In this document: positions 18,386 to 26,777 of the stretch, in pieces
Numbering within the stretch: position 1 is the first letter of the stretch
Layout of the letters: every line of letters starts with the position of its first letter
Assembly (NCBI GenBank): GCA_026415035.1
Contig: JAOAHX010000007.1
Location: 30,738-94,737 of the forward strand
Direction of reading: 5' to 3'
Origin: Thermodesulfobacteriota bacterium
Lineage (GTDB): Bacteria > Desulfobacterota > BSN033 > UBA1163
Length of the DNA stretch: 64,000 nucleotides
Position numbers and translations under genes: made by a program
Notes under the pieces: model-generated
Told to the model about the DNA's origin: nothing
Seen by the model: only the letters and a program-made list of their open reading frames with translations
Databases searched by the model: none

Positions 18386-19054
18386 GACCTCGAAGAAGAG
18401 ACTGGACTCGTCCACCTCTTGGAGGGTGATCTCCCTCTGGGGGCCGGGAAGCAGGGCGAGGAAATCCGCAGGCCCATAGGTCGTCGCCCTGAACCCATCG
18501 CGGCAGACGATGACCCCGTCACGGGTGAGGCCCCAGTCGATCTCACCGATCAGCCCCGCCTCCGCCTGTCGGACAAACCACTCCAGTCGGTCTTTCCAGA
18601 ACTTTTCGGAATAGCTCGAGAAGAGGACCCTTCCTCCGACCCGGGTGATCCGGAGGCTCTCCCGCAACAGCTCCTTCGGATCGACCTTGAAGGCCGAGAT
18701 CCCGTTCTGGATACAGACGACCCGGTCGAACGATCGATCCGCAAAGCCAAGGCAGGCCGCATCCATCTGAAGGAGGAAGCAGTGGGAAAGTTGGGCGAGA
18801 CGCTCCCTGGCGAGCCTCAGACTGGCCCAAGAGGTGTCGATGCCGACGACCTTTCTGGCCTTCTGCGCCAGCCTTTCGAGGACCCGGCCGTAACCGCATC
18901 CCAGCTCCAGGACGAGATGGGAGGAGTCGATCTGGCTCAGGACGTGCTCGATTTCGGCCTCCAGATATTGCTTCACCCTTGGAGGAGCGATGTCGTAGCA
19001 TTGTCTTAATCGTTCGCCCGAAAGTTGGGTGGTGTAGTACCGATCCGGAGGCAA
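18377..19054 (-). CDS. Class I SAM-dependent methyltransferase
   Basis: The product (225 residues) has a Rossmann methyltransferase core: motif I VLELGCGYGRVLERL, the acidic end of beta 2 in VVGIDTS, and a post-I region with MDAACLGFADRSFDRVVC. The substrate is unknown. The start is a TTG preceded by an AGGAGGG Shine-Dalgarno at five bases, the best site in the area. It lies 49 bases after dctM on the same strand and may be cotranscribed with the TRAP genes. It overlaps the end of hutH by 9 bases tail to tail. Confidence 0.82.
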   Translation of the reverse strand: MPPDRYYTTQLSGERLRQCYDIAPPRVKQYLEAEIEHVLSQIDSSHLVLELGCGYGRVLERLAQKARKVVGIDTSWASLRLARERLAQLSHCFLLQMDAACLGFADRSFDRVVCIQNGISAFKVDPKELLRESLRITRVGGRVLFSSYSEKFWKDRLEWFVRQAEAGLIGEIDWGLTRDGVIVCRDGFRATTYGPADFLALLPGPQREITLQEVDESSLFFEVLI

Positions 19055-19103
19055 GGGGACCCTCCTGTCCGAGAGGTCCGGGGTTTTTCTACGCCTCTTT
19101 CAT

Positions 19104-20426
19104 TTAACTGAAGAGCAGCCCCGGGAGCCAGGTCGCAATGGGAGGGAAGAAGAAGACCAGTGCCAGTCCGATCATCTGGAGGATCATGAAATCGATCATG
19201 CCCCGGTAGATGTCCTTCAGTTCCCATTGGGGAGCGACGGCTTTAAGGTAGTAGGCGGCCATCGCCACCGGCGGCGAGAGAAAGGCGGTCTGAAGGTTTA
19301 CCGCGACCAGCGTCGTGAACCAGAGCAGGTCCATCTTCAACTCCTGGACGACCGGGAGAAAGATGGGGAGGAAGATGAAGACGATGGCCGGCCATTCGAG
19401 GGGCCACCCCAACAGGAAGATGATGAGCATGACCAAGGCGATAAGCCCCAGGGGAGGGATCTGGAGGCCGAGGAGCGATTTGGCGATCATCGTGCTCGTC
19501 CCGAGGCGGGTGAAGACGGCCCCGTAAATATTGGAGGCCATCCCCAAGAAGAGGATCATGCTGGAGGTCTGGAGGGTCTTGTAAACGGCCTCTTTGAGGG
19601 TCGACCAGGTCAGGCGGCGGTAGGCCAGGGTCAGGAGGAGGGAGGCCGTTGAGGCCATGGCCGCAGCCTCGGTGGGCGTCGCAAGCCCGAGGATGATGCT
19701 CCCCAAGGCCGAAAAGATGATGAAGGCCATGGGAAGGATGCCCGACATAAATTCACCCACGATCTTTCGGCTCGAGGTGAGCCGCTGCTCCGGCGGAAGG
19801 GGGGGGCCAAGCTCGGGGTTGAGATAGCTTCTGATCATGGCATAACTGATATAGAGAACCGAGAGCAGGAGGCCTGGAAGGATCGCCGCGCCGAAGAGCT
19901 TGACCACCGACACTCCGGCCACCGGGCCCATCACCACGAGCATCACGCTGGGGGGGATGAGGATGCCCAGCGTCCCTCCAGCCGTGATCGTCCCTGCTGA
20001 GAGCCTCACGTCATACTTGCTCTTCATCATGGCGGGAGCCGCCATAATGCCGATCACCGTGACCGAAGCACCGATGATACCGGTGGCGGTGGCAAAGATC
20101 GTGGCGGTCAGAAGGACGCCCAGGTAGAGAGACCCTCTCACCCCACCCAGCAGGTGCTGGAAGGAGGTGAAGAGGCGTTCCATCAACCCCGCCTTCTCGA
20201 GAAGATGGCCCATGAAGATGAAGAGGGGAACCGCCGCCAGGGTCTCCTCTTTCATGACGCCGAGGGTCTGATAGACCATCAGGGGGAAGACGGTTTCTCC
20301 GAATCCGATATAGCCGAAGACGATGGAGAGGATGATCAGGGTGAAGGCGATCGGAAACCCCGCGAAGATGCCGACGAGAAGGGCGGCCAGAAAAATCAAC
20401 CCTAACTGCTCGGAGCTCATATCCAC
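19104..20426 (-). CDS. dctM: TRAP transporter large permease (DctM type)
   Basis: This is the ion-coupled transport subunit of a tripartite ATP-independent periplasmic importer: 440 residues, about twelve hydrophobic segments. Family features include the N-terminal FLAALLVGIFAGFPIAFTLI, the central GILIPPSVMLVVMG, and the C-terminal LSPPVAMAAYYLKAV. It overlaps dctQ by 10 bases, as is usual. It uses a sodium or proton gradient to move the solute delivered by DctP. Confidence 0.92.
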   Translation of the reverse strand: MDMSSEQLGLIFLAALLVGIFAGFPIAFTLIILSIVFGYIGFGETVFPLMVYQTLGVMKEETLAAVPLFIFMGHLLEKAGLMERLFTSFQHLLGGVRGSLYLGVLLTATIFATATGIIGASVTVIGIMAAPAMMKSKYDVRLSAGTITAGGTLGILIPPSVMLVVMGPVAGVSVVKLFGAAILPGLLLSVLYISYAMIRSYLNPELGPPLPPEQRLTSSRKIVGEFMSGILPMAFIIFSALGSIILGLATPTEAAAMASTASLLLTLAYRRLTWSTLKEAVYKTLQTSSMILFLGMASNIYGAVFTRLGTSTMIAKSLLGLQIPPLGLIALVMLIIFLLGWPLEWPAIVFIFLPIFLPVVQELKMDLLWFTTLVAVNLQTAFLSPPVAMAAYYLKAVAPQWELKDIYRGMIDFMILQMIGLALVFFFPPIATWLPGLLFS

Positions 20427-20944
20427 TCTCCCTTCAGGGCGGCGTGGAGGCTCTTAAGAAATTCGGAGACGCCTTGAATCATCAAGAGAAGGGCGGTCAG
20501 CGGGATGACGGTCTTAAAGGGGTAGAGCGGGGGCCGCCAGGGGCTGAGGTCCGACTTTTCGAGGATCGCCCAGGAGTGGATCGTCACCTCCAGCCCGGAG
20601 ATGAAGAAGAAGATCATCCCCGGAAAGAAGAGGAAGAAATAGGAGATGACGTTGACCCATCCCTGCTTTCTCGGAGACCAGCGATCGTAGAGCATATCCG
20701 TCCGGATGTGGCCGTTGTTTTTCAACGTGTACATCGCGCCCAACATGAAAAGGGTCCCATAGAGCATGTAGGAGATATCGAAGGCCCAGACGGTGGGCGA
20801 CTTGAACCCGTATCGGGCGATGACCTCGTAGGTGAGGCTGAAGACGAGAGGGAGGATCAACCATCCCACAATCCTTCCTGACCATTCTCCGATGGCATCG
20901 ATGGTGCGTATTACCCTTTGTAGGACTTTAGGATAGGAATTCAT
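20417..20944 (-). CDS. dctQ: TRAP transporter small permease (DctQ type)
   Basis: Small TRAP membrane subunit of 175 residues with four predicted membrane segments. The family motif is visible as EVIARYGFKSPTVWAFDISY, and the NGHIRTDMLYDRWSP segment, with its conserved Arg-x-Asp, follows the second helix. It lies between dctP, 112 bases upstream and separated by a terminator-like hairpin, and dctM, which it overlaps. Confidence 0.9.
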   Translation of the reverse strand: MNSYPKVLQRVIRTIDAIGEWSGRIVGWLILPLVFSLTYEVIARYGFKSPTVWAFDISYMLYGTLFMLGAMYTLKNNGHIRTDMLYDRWSPRKQGWVNVISYFFLFFPGMIFFFISGLEVTIHSWAILEKSDLSPWRPPLYPFKTVIPLTALLLMIQGVSEFLKSLHAALKGEWI

Positions 20945-20982
20945 ACGAAGCCCTCCCCTCCCAGGAGCTTCGCCTGACCCGG

Positions 20983-21019
20983 AAAAAACCCTCCGCTCCC
21001 CTCTGAAGGGGGAGCGGAG
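20983..21019 (-). terminator. Partial terminator (attenuator) between dctP and dctQM
   Basis: Read on the minus strand, an 11-bp GC-rich stem (CTCCGCTCCCC with GGGGAGCGGAG) is followed by GG and TTTTTT. It lies in the dctP-dctQ gap, so it probably reduces permease expression relative to the binding protein. Confidence 0.7.
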
Positions 21020-21056
21020 CTTCGGTTTTGGCCACCCTTGAGTCGGTTGATAGGAA

Positions 21057-22184
21057 TTAAGGTTTGATCACCTTAAAGGGATTGGCCCCTTTCCAGTAGT
21101 AGTCAGCGACCATATCATACGGGGGATGGCTCACCTGACGGAAGGGGACCATGCGGTTGGCCCAGGCCTTCTGGGAGGCCAACACCTTGGCAAAGAAGGG
21201 GCTCTCCTTCGATTTGCGCTCGGCCAGCCGGTCCCAGGCCTTGAGCATCTCCAAAAGCATCTCCCTCGGCGTCTCCACGACGTTGACCCCGTGTTTGGTC
21301 ACCATCGTCTCGAGGTCTTTGACGTTCTGTTCCAGATGCTTCAGGGAGAAGTGGAGGGTTTCGGCAAGGCAGGCCCCCCTGACGATGGCCTTCAGATCGG
21401 GGGGGAGTTCCTCCCACTTTTTGCGGTTGATGAGGATCTCCATGTTGCCGGTGGGTTGATGGAGGCTCGGCATATGGAAGTACTTGCGAACATTATGGAT
21501 CCCGATGGACATGTCCGCACTGGGGGAATGGAATTCCGCCCCATCGATCACGCCCCGTTCAAGGGAGGGGACGATGTCGCCACTGGGGAGGATGACCACC
21601 GACATTCCCATCTCTTTGAACAATTCGGCGGCCAGCCCTGCGGTGCGGAATTTGACCCCCTTGAATTCGGCCGTGGTCTTCATCGCCTTCTTGAACCAGC
21701 CCAGGGGTTCCGGAGGGTCGATGGAGCTCGGAAAGGCGACGACGTCGAACTTCAGCTCCTTCTGAAGGAGCTCGTTGTAGAGCTCGACCCCCCCTCCGAT
21801 GAAGAGCCAGCTCATGTACTCCTCGTTGCTCATTCCGAAGGGACCGCCGCCCGGGGAGCCGAAGAGGGCGACGGCGGGATGTTTTCCTCCCCAGAAACCT
21901 GCCCAACCGTGGCCTGCATCGAGGACCCCTTTGTGGACGGCATCGAGGACTTCAAAGGCGGGGACCACGGCCCCTGCCGGGAGCAGTTCGATCTTCAATC
22001 GGCCCCCTGACATCTCCTCGATCCTGGCGACCAGGTCTTTGGGGTTCACGTACTCATAGGCTCCGGAGGTAAAGGCGCTCTGCATCTTCCAGGTGTAGAC
22101 CTTGGGTTGGGCCGAGGCCGTCCCCTCGAAGCCGAGGATGACCACTAAGAAAAATACCCAGACCAAGCCGACCGATTTCTTCAT
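21057..22184 (-). CDS. dctP: TRAP transporter substrate-binding protein (DctP/TakP type)
   Basis: Periplasmic receptor of the TRAP system, 375 residues from the ATG at 22184. A signal peptide ends near GTASA before QPKVYTWKMQ. The body resembles the TakP-like subfamily that binds keto or hydroxy acids (GVLDAGHGWAGFWGGKHPA, GGGPFGMSNEEYMSWLF), and the conserved Arg that grips a carboxylate lies in KFRTAGLAAELFKEMG. An AGGAGG Shine-Dalgarno precedes this ATG; the GTG at 22193 overlaps it. The gene is divergent from the hisC-like gene and has a candidate operator at its transcription start. The ligand is unknown. Confidence 0.9.
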   Translation of the reverse strand: MKKSVGLVWVFFLVVILGFEGTASAQPKVYTWKMQSAFTSGAYEYVNPKDLVARIEEMSGGRLKIELLPAGAVVPAFEVLDAVHKGVLDAGHGWAGFWGGKHPAVALFGSPGGGPFGMSNEEYMSWLFIGGGVELYNELLQKELKFDVVAFPSSIDPPEPLGWFKKAMKTTAEFKGVKFRTAGLAAELFKEMGMSVVILPSGDIVPSLERGVIDGAEFHSPSADMSIGIHNVRKYFHMPSLHQPTGNMEILINRKKWEELPPDLKAIVRGACLAETLHFSLKHLEQNVKDLETMVTKHGVNVVETPREMLLEMLKAWDRLAERKSKESPFFAKVLASQKAWANRMVPFRQVSHPPYDMVADYYWKGANPFKVIKP

Positions 22185-22210
22185 TCCCAGCACCTCCTCT
22201 GAGGAAATTC

Positions 22211-22224
22211 AATCACCTGTGATT
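22211..22224. promoter_or_regulatory. Palindromic candidate operator at the dctP promoter
   Basis: AATCACCTGTGATT is a perfect 6-2-6 inverted repeat. It abuts the -10 of the dctP promoter and covers its predicted start of transcription, a position typical of repressor sites. The regulator is not known and no regulator gene adjoins. Confidence 0.45.
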
Positions 22225-22249
22225 TAATACGTTCGGTTTCGTTTGTCAA
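22222..22249 (-). promoter_or_regulatory. Sigma-70-type promoter for the TRAP operon
   Basis: On the minus strand TTGACA and TTAAAT are separated by 16 bases, giving a leader of about 30 bases before the dctP ATG at 22184. Confidence 0.6.
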
Positions 22250-22268
22250 ATCGCCTCCCAGCCTTTCC

Positions 22269-22296
22269 TTGACATACCCACCGGATTCATTAAAAT
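22269..22296 (+). promoter_or_regulatory. Sigma-70-type promoter for the hisC-hutI operon
   Basis: TTGACA and TAAAAT are separated by 16 bases. The -10 covers the ATG at 22295, so that ATG cannot be the start for this transcript; this decides the downstream GTG as the hisC start. Confidence 0.65.
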
Positions 22297-22336
22297 GAAC
22301 ACCATGCGACCAATCTCCGAGGGAGGAGAAGGATAC

Positions 22337-23431
22337 GTGAAGATCGAAAGGTTGACGAGGAAAGGCATCCTGAACATCGCCCCTTATATCCCTGGAAAGT
22401 CGATCGAGGAGGTCCAGAAGACCTACGGAAAGAAGCGCTGGGTCAAGCTGGCCTCGAACGAGAATGTCTTGGGACCTTCTCCGAAGGCGGTGGAGGCGAT
22501 TCGGGAGGAACTTCTGAACCTCCATCTCTATCCCGAGGGGCCCTGCCCGGACTTGAGGGCCGCCCTCGCTCGGAGATTTTCATTGTCGGAGAGAGAGGTG
22601 GTCATCTCCAACGGTGCGGACAACCTCATCCTGATGATCGCCAACGCCTTCGTGAATGAGGGCGACGAGGTGGTGATGGCCGATCCCACCTTCCCGGTCT
22701 ATACGAACGTGACCCAGATCATGGGAGGAAGACCCCTCCGGGTAAAGCTTAAGGATTTCACCCACGACCTCGAAGGGATGTTGAGGCGGGTGACCCGGAA
22801 GACGAAACTGGTCTTCCTCTGCAACCCGAACAACCCCACGGGCACGACGGTCAGGAAAGACCAGTTCGAGGCCTTTCTCTCGGCACTCCCAGATCGGGTC
22901 ATCGTCGTCCTCGACGAGGCCTATGGAGAGTTTGTCACCGATCCATCGAGCCCGCGGGGCCTCGACTATTTGTGGAAGAGACCGGTGATCCTCCTCAGGA
23001 CCTTCTCGAAGGTCCACGGCCTGGCCGGGTTGAGGATCGGGTATGCCCTCGGACGGGAGGACCTCATCGATGCCCTCTACCGTGTGAGAGATCCTTTCCC
23101 GGTTAACCGCCTTGCCCAGGTGGCGGCCCTGGCCGCCTTGGGGGATGAGGCCCATGTCCAACGGACCATCCAGATGGTTCGCGAGGGGAGGGAATATCTC
23201 TACCAAGGGCTGGATGAGATGGGTCTTCCCTATGTTTCCAGTCAGGCCAATTTCGTCTTCATCGATTTCAAGAGGGATTCGGAAGAGGTCTTCCAGGCCC
23301 TTCTCGAGAAGGGCGTGATCATCCGACCGGGAAAGGCATGGGGTTATCCGACCTTTGGAAGGGTGACGGTCGGAAGGAGGATGGAGAATCGCCGATTCCT
23401 TCACGCCCTGAAGGACCTTTATGGGCGATAG
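22337..23431 (+). CDS. hisC: Histidinol-phosphate aminotransferase-like PLP enzyme
   Basis: A fold-type I aminotransferase of the HisC family, 364 residues. It shows WVKLASNENVLGPSPKA, YPEGPCPDLRAALA, the NPNNPTGT loop, the Asp in VVLDEAYGEF and the PLP lysine in RTFSKVHGLAGLRIGYALG. I chose the GTG at 22337, which has GGAGGAG eight bases upstream; the earlier ATG lies inside the -10. In biosynthesis HisC makes histidinol phosphate, but here the gene heads an operon of histidine-degradation genes (hutI 9 bases downstream) and faces a TRAP importer. It may instead act on histidine or another aromatic amino acid. Family assignment is firm; the role is open. Confidence 0.82.
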   Translation: MKIERLTRKGILNIAPYIPGKSIEEVQKTYGKKRWVKLASNENVLGPSPKAVEAIREELLNLHLYPEGPCPDLRAALARRFSLSEREVVISNGADNLILMIANAFVNEGDEVVMADPTFPVYTNVTQIMGGRPLRVKLKDFTHDLEGMLRRVTRKTKLVFLCNPNNPTGTTVRKDQFEAFLSALPDRVIVVLDEAYGEFVTDPSSPRGLDYLWKRPVILLRTFSKVHGLAGLRIGYALGREDLIDALYRVRDPFPVNRLAQVAALAALGDEAHVQRTIQMVREGREYLYQGLDEMGLPYVSSQANFVFIDFKRDSEEVFQALLEKGVIIRPGKAWGYPTFGRVTVGRRMENRRFLHALKDLYGR

Positions 23432-23440
23432 AGACCGAGG

Positions 23441-24709
23441 ATGAGCGAAAGGCTGATCATCAAGAAGGCGAAGGAACTCCTCACCCTCTCCCCAGCCTTT
23501 TCGGACGAATCCGGGCTGGGAATCCTCCGGGATGGCGCCGTGGTTCTCAATCAAGGGAGGATCGAGTGGGTCGGAAGGACGGAGGAGTTGCCCACGGCCC
23601 TTTCCAAGGAATCGGAGGGGAGGGTGATCGAGGCCACCGGAAAGGTGGTGATGCCCGGGCTGATCGATTCCCACACCCATCTCGTCTTTGCGGGTTCGAG
23701 GGAGAACGAATTTGAACAGAGGATTCGGGGGCGATCCTACCTCGAGATCGCGGCAGAGGGAGGGGGGATCCTTTCCACGGTTGAGGCGACCCGAAAGGCC
23801 GCATTCGAAGAGCTTTTCTGGCTGGGGATGAGTAGGCTTGACCGACTTCTCTCGATGGGGGTGACGACGATCGAGGCCAAAAGCGGTTACGGCCTCTCGC
23901 TCGAGGACGAATTGAAAATCCTTCGGGTGGTCCGGTCCCTGGCCCGCGAGCATTGGATTGAGATCGTCCCCACCTTTTTGGGGGCCCATGCCCTTCCGCG
24001 GGAATACAAGGCCGATCGAAAGGGTTACCTCGATCTTCTGACCAAGGAGATGATCCCCGAGGTGGCCAGGGAAGGCCTGGCGGAGTTCTGCGATGTCTTC
24101 TGCGAGGAGAAGGCCTTCACCCTGGAGGAGTCGAGGGAGATCCTCGAAACCGGAAAGCGGCATGGCCTCAAGCCGAAGATCCACGCAGACCAGCTCACCC
24201 CCGGGAAGGGCGCGGAACTGGCCGCAGAGGTCGGCGCCTATTCCGCAGATCATCTCGAATACGTGAGCCCTGAAGGGATGGAGCGAATGGCAGAGAGGGG
24301 CGTTGTGGCCGTGCTCCTGCCCGGCGCCAGCTTCTCCCTTTCGATGAAGAGGTATCCACCGGCAAGGGAGATGATCGAGAAGGGCCTCGCCGTCGCCCTT
24401 TCCACCGATCTCAACCCAGGCTCCTCCATGACCGAATCCCTTCCCCTCATGATGACCATGGGATGCCTCCTCTACCGGATGACCCCTGCGGAGGCGATCA
24501 AGGCCGTGACGATCCATGCGGCCAAGGCGATCGATCGGGAGAGGGAGATCGGGAGCTTGGAGCCTGGGAAAAAAGGCGATCTTGTCCTGCTCGATATTCC
24601 CAACTACCGATACCTTCCCTATCATTTCGGTGTGAACCATGTCGAGAAGGTGATCAAGGGAGGGCGGGTAGTCTATACGAGGCCCCCTATTTCCGAAAGC
24701 AAGGCATGA
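23441..24709 (+). CDS. hutI: Imidazolonepropionase
   Basis: HutI hydrolyses imidazolone-5-propanoate to N-formimino-L-glutamate, the third step of histidine breakdown. The 422-residue amidohydrolase carries the metal-binding HTH in GLIDSHTHLVFAGSREN, further metal ligands in FLGAHALP and IHADQL, and the catalytic Asp in ALSTDLNPGSS. It starts 9 bases after hisC and is followed 33 bases later by the formimidoyltransferase. Length is normal. Confidence 0.95.
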   Translation: MSERLIIKKAKELLTLSPAFSDESGLGILRDGAVVLNQGRIEWVGRTEELPTALSKESEGRVIEATGKVVMPGLIDSHTHLVFAGSRENEFEQRIRGRSYLEIAAEGGGILSTVEATRKAAFEELFWLGMSRLDRLLSMGVTTIEAKSGYGLSLEDELKILRVVRSLAREHWIEIVPTFLGAHALPREYKADRKGYLDLLTKEMIPEVAREGLAEFCDVFCEEKAFTLEESREILETGKRHGLKPKIHADQLTPGKGAELAAEVGAYSADHLEYVSPEGMERMAERGVVAVLLPGASFSLSMKRYPPAREMIEKGLAVALSTDLNPGSSMTESLPLMMTMGCLLYRMTPAEAIKAVTIHAAKAIDREREIGSLEPGKKGDLVLLDIPNYRYLPYHFGVNHVEKVIKGGRVVYTRPPISESKA

Positions 24710-24742
24710 GGCTTCAAAGGCGGAGAAGGAAGGGAATAGAGG

Positions 24743-25639
24743 ATGAGACTTCTGGAGTGCGTCCCCAACGTGAGCGAAGGAAGGGATGAAGGGAAGATCG
24801 CCTCGATGGCGCGGGAGATCACACGGCATCGCGGGGTGAGGCTTCTCGATATTTCTTCAGACCCGGACCATCATCGGAGCGTCTTCACCTTTGTCGGGGA
24901 GCCCGAGGGGGTCAAAGAGGCCGCCCTCTCGTTCGCCTTCAAGGCGATCGAGCTGATCGACATGAGGGGCCATCGGGGCGAGCATCCCCGCCTGGGAGCG
25001 GTCGATGTCGTTCCCTTCGTCCCCCTTTCGGGCGTGGAGATGGCCGAGGCCGTTGAGATCGCCAGGGAAGTCGGCAGGAGGCTTGGGGAAGGAGGCATCC
25101 CGGTCTTTTTTTACGAGGAGGCGGCCTCAAGACCGGAGAGGAAGGAACTTCCCGCCATCCGAAAAGGAGAATACGAGGGGCTTCCCGACAAACTGAGGGA
25201 TCCCCTCTGGCAACCTGACGAAGGCCCTGCCCAGTTTAATCCGAAGTCCGGGGCCACGGTCGTGGGGGCCCGTTATCCCCTGATCGCCTACAATGTCAAT
25301 CTCAAGAGTCAGGACCTCTCCTTGGCCAAGGAGATCGCAAGAAAGGTGAGATACAAAGACGGCGGTTTTCCTCGAGTCAGGGCGATGGGCGTAGAGCTGA
25401 AGGAGAGGGGATGGGTTCAGGTCTCGATGAACCTGACCGATTACCGGGTGACGAATATTCCGACGGTCTACAATTTTATAGAAGCGGAGGCCCGGAAGCA
25501 CGGGGTGGAGGTGGCGGGGTCCGAGATCGTGGGGCTCGTCCCCCTTGGGGTCTTGGAGGGTGTGATCCAACATTACCTGAAGTGCCCTGAATTTTCGATC
25601 CGCCAGGTGATTGAACAGCGGATCCTCGAGTTCGAATAG
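24743..25639 (+). CDS. ftcD: Glutamate formimidoyltransferase
   Basis: This enzyme moves the formimino group of N-formimino-glutamate to tetrahydrofolate, releasing glutamate. The 298-residue protein equals the transferase half of mammalian FTCD: it starts LLECVPNVSEGRDEGKI, with DPDHHRSVFTFVG and RGHRGEHPRLGAVDVVPFVP near the active site. The cyclodeaminase half is a separate gene immediately downstream. Together they end the folate-dependent hut route, which saves a one-carbon unit and does not release formamide or formate. Confidence 0.93.
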   Translation: MRLLECVPNVSEGRDEGKIASMAREITRHRGVRLLDISSDPDHHRSVFTFVGEPEGVKEAALSFAFKAIELIDMRGHRGEHPRLGAVDVVPFVPLSGVEMAEAVEIAREVGRRLGEGGIPVFFYEEAASRPERKELPAIRKGEYEGLPDKLRDPLWQPDEGPAQFNPKSGATVVGARYPLIAYNVNLKSQDLSLAKEIARKVRYKDGGFPRVRAMGVELKERGWVQVSMNLTDYRVTNIPTVYNFIEAEARKHGVEVAGSEIVGLVPLGVLEGVIQHYLKCPEFSIRQVIEQRILEFE

Positions 25640-25675
25640 GCTTTCTAAATCTTAAAACGATGGGGGAGAGTGAAG

Positions 25676-26284
25676 ATGGACATCGAACAATTTTTGGAGG
25701 ACCTCGCCTCGGATCGGCCGACCCCAGGGGGAGGGAGCGCCTCCGCACTGGCGGGGGCCCTTTCCGCTGCCCTGGTGGCCATGGTGGCCGGCCTGTCGCT
25801 CAGGAAGGACTCGAAGAACCGGAAGGCCATGGCAGCGATCCAGAAGAAGGCCACGGCCCTTCGGAAGCGGCTCTCCTCGGCCATGGTTGAGGATGCAAGG
25901 GCCTTCGAGGAGGTGATGAGGGCGTTTCAACTCCCTCGGATGACGGAGAAGGAACGGTCGATCCGGACGAGGGCGATCGAGAAGGCCTACCGGAAGGCCA
26001 CGGTCACCCCGAAACTCGTATGCGAGCATTCCATTCGGCTCCTCGAAGCTTCGCGATTTCTCATTCACCATGGCAATCCCAATGCGATCAGCGACACAGG
26101 GGTGGCGGCCTTCCTTGCCGATGCCGCGCTGGCCGGGGGGTTGCTCAATATCGGGATCAACCTTCCTCCGGTGAAGGACAAGGCCTTTTTGAAGAAGACC
26201 CAATCCGAGATGAGGCAATGGGTCAAGCAGCGAAATCGACTGATGAGTGAGATCGTGAGCAGTCTGGCAAAGATTGGGCGTTGA
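25676..26284 (+). CDS. fchA: Formimidoyltetrahydrofolate cyclodeaminase
   Basis: A helical cyclodeaminase of 202 residues that converts 5-formimino-tetrahydrofolate to 5,10-methenyl-tetrahydrofolate and ammonia. The family hallmark PTPGGGSASALAGALSAAL is at residues 15-33 and NPNAISDTGVAAFLADAAL near residue 135. The ATG at 25676 has a GGGGGAG Shine-Dalgarno seven bases upstream; the GTG at 25670 sits too close to that site. The gene ends the hisC-hutI-ftcD-fchA operon and a strong terminator follows at 26335. Confidence 0.92.
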   Translation: MDIEQFLEDLASDRPTPGGGSASALAGALSAALVAMVAGLSLRKDSKNRKAMAAIQKKATALRKRLSSAMVEDARAFEEVMRAFQLPRMTEKERSIRTRAIEKAYRKATVTPKLVCEHSIRLLEASRFLIHHGNPNAISDTGVAAFLADAALAGGLLNIGINLPPVKDKAFLKKTQSEMRQWVKQRNRLMSEIVSSLAKIGR

Positions 26285-26334
26285 GATTTCGGAAGGACCT
26301 GCGTTCCTTCTTGCTCTCTCGAAAAGAGGATAAA

Positions 26335-26379
26335 CGGAAAGCCATTCCCCCGGTTGGAAGAATGGCTTCCGTTTTTTTT
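26335..26379 (+). terminator. Rho-independent terminator of the hut operon
   Basis: CGGAA and GCCATTC on the left pair with GAATGGC and TTCCG on the right, with one bulged A, followed by eight T. On the minus strand the T run is missing, so it serves mainly the rightward operon. Confidence 0.85.
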
Positions 26380-26402
26380 AGGGATAGGAAAGTCGCCCGG
26401 GA

Positions 26403-26705
26403 CTACTTTTTGGGCGGGACGATGGCGTCTTTACAAGACTTGGCAATCCTCATCTTAACGACGGTCTTCGCGGGGATGTTGATGGGCTGGCCGGTGGCGG
26501 GGTTTCGCCCCACGCGGGCCTTTCGCTTCACCAGGACGAGCTTGCCGATGCCAGGAAAGGTGAAGGCACCGGCCTTCTTCGTCTCGCTAATGGCCAAAGC
26601 CGCCATCTCATCGATGATGGCTCCGGCCATCTTTTTAGAGAGTTCGAACTTTTTTGCAAAATAGGCCACGATCTGGGACTTGGTAAGGGGTTTCTTAGCT
26701 GGCAT
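26403..26705 (-). CDS. hup: HU-family DNA-binding protein
   Basis: A 100-residue histone-like nucleoid protein of the HU/IHF family. The dimerisation helices start LTKSQIVAYFAKKFELSKK, and the DNA-binding arm shows GRNPATGQPINIPAK with the intercalating Pro in the RNPATG turn. The N-terminus (MPAKK) and C-terminus (VPPKK) carry short basic extensions. A GAGGAGGG Shine-Dalgarno and a good promoter lie upstream. It is monocistronic. Whether it forms homo- or heterodimers cannot be told. Confidence 0.92.
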   Translation of the reverse strand: MPAKKPLTKSQIVAYFAKKFELSKKMAGAIIDEMAALAISETKKAGAFTFPGIGKLVLVKRKARVGRNPATGQPINIPAKTVVKMRIAKSCKDAIVPPKK

Positions 26706-26739
26706 AGATGTGCCCTCCTCGAAAATTTAATTTTTGATG

Positions 26740-26767
26740 ATTATACCGATCCCGTTCAAAAAAGCAA
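26740..26767 (-). promoter_or_regulatory. Sigma-70-type promoter for the HU gene
   Basis: On the minus strand TTGCTT and a perfect TATAAT are separated by 16 bases, giving a leader of about 28 bases. Confidence 0.65.
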
Positions 26768-26777
26768 GAAAAAAATT

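Noticed and set aside
22580-24829. 749-codon open frame on the minus strand opposite hisC and hutI
   Set aside because: It is antisense to two well-supported hut/hisC genes, its translation is His/Pro/Gly-rich low-complexity sequence with no domain, and it arises from GC-rich codon usage.
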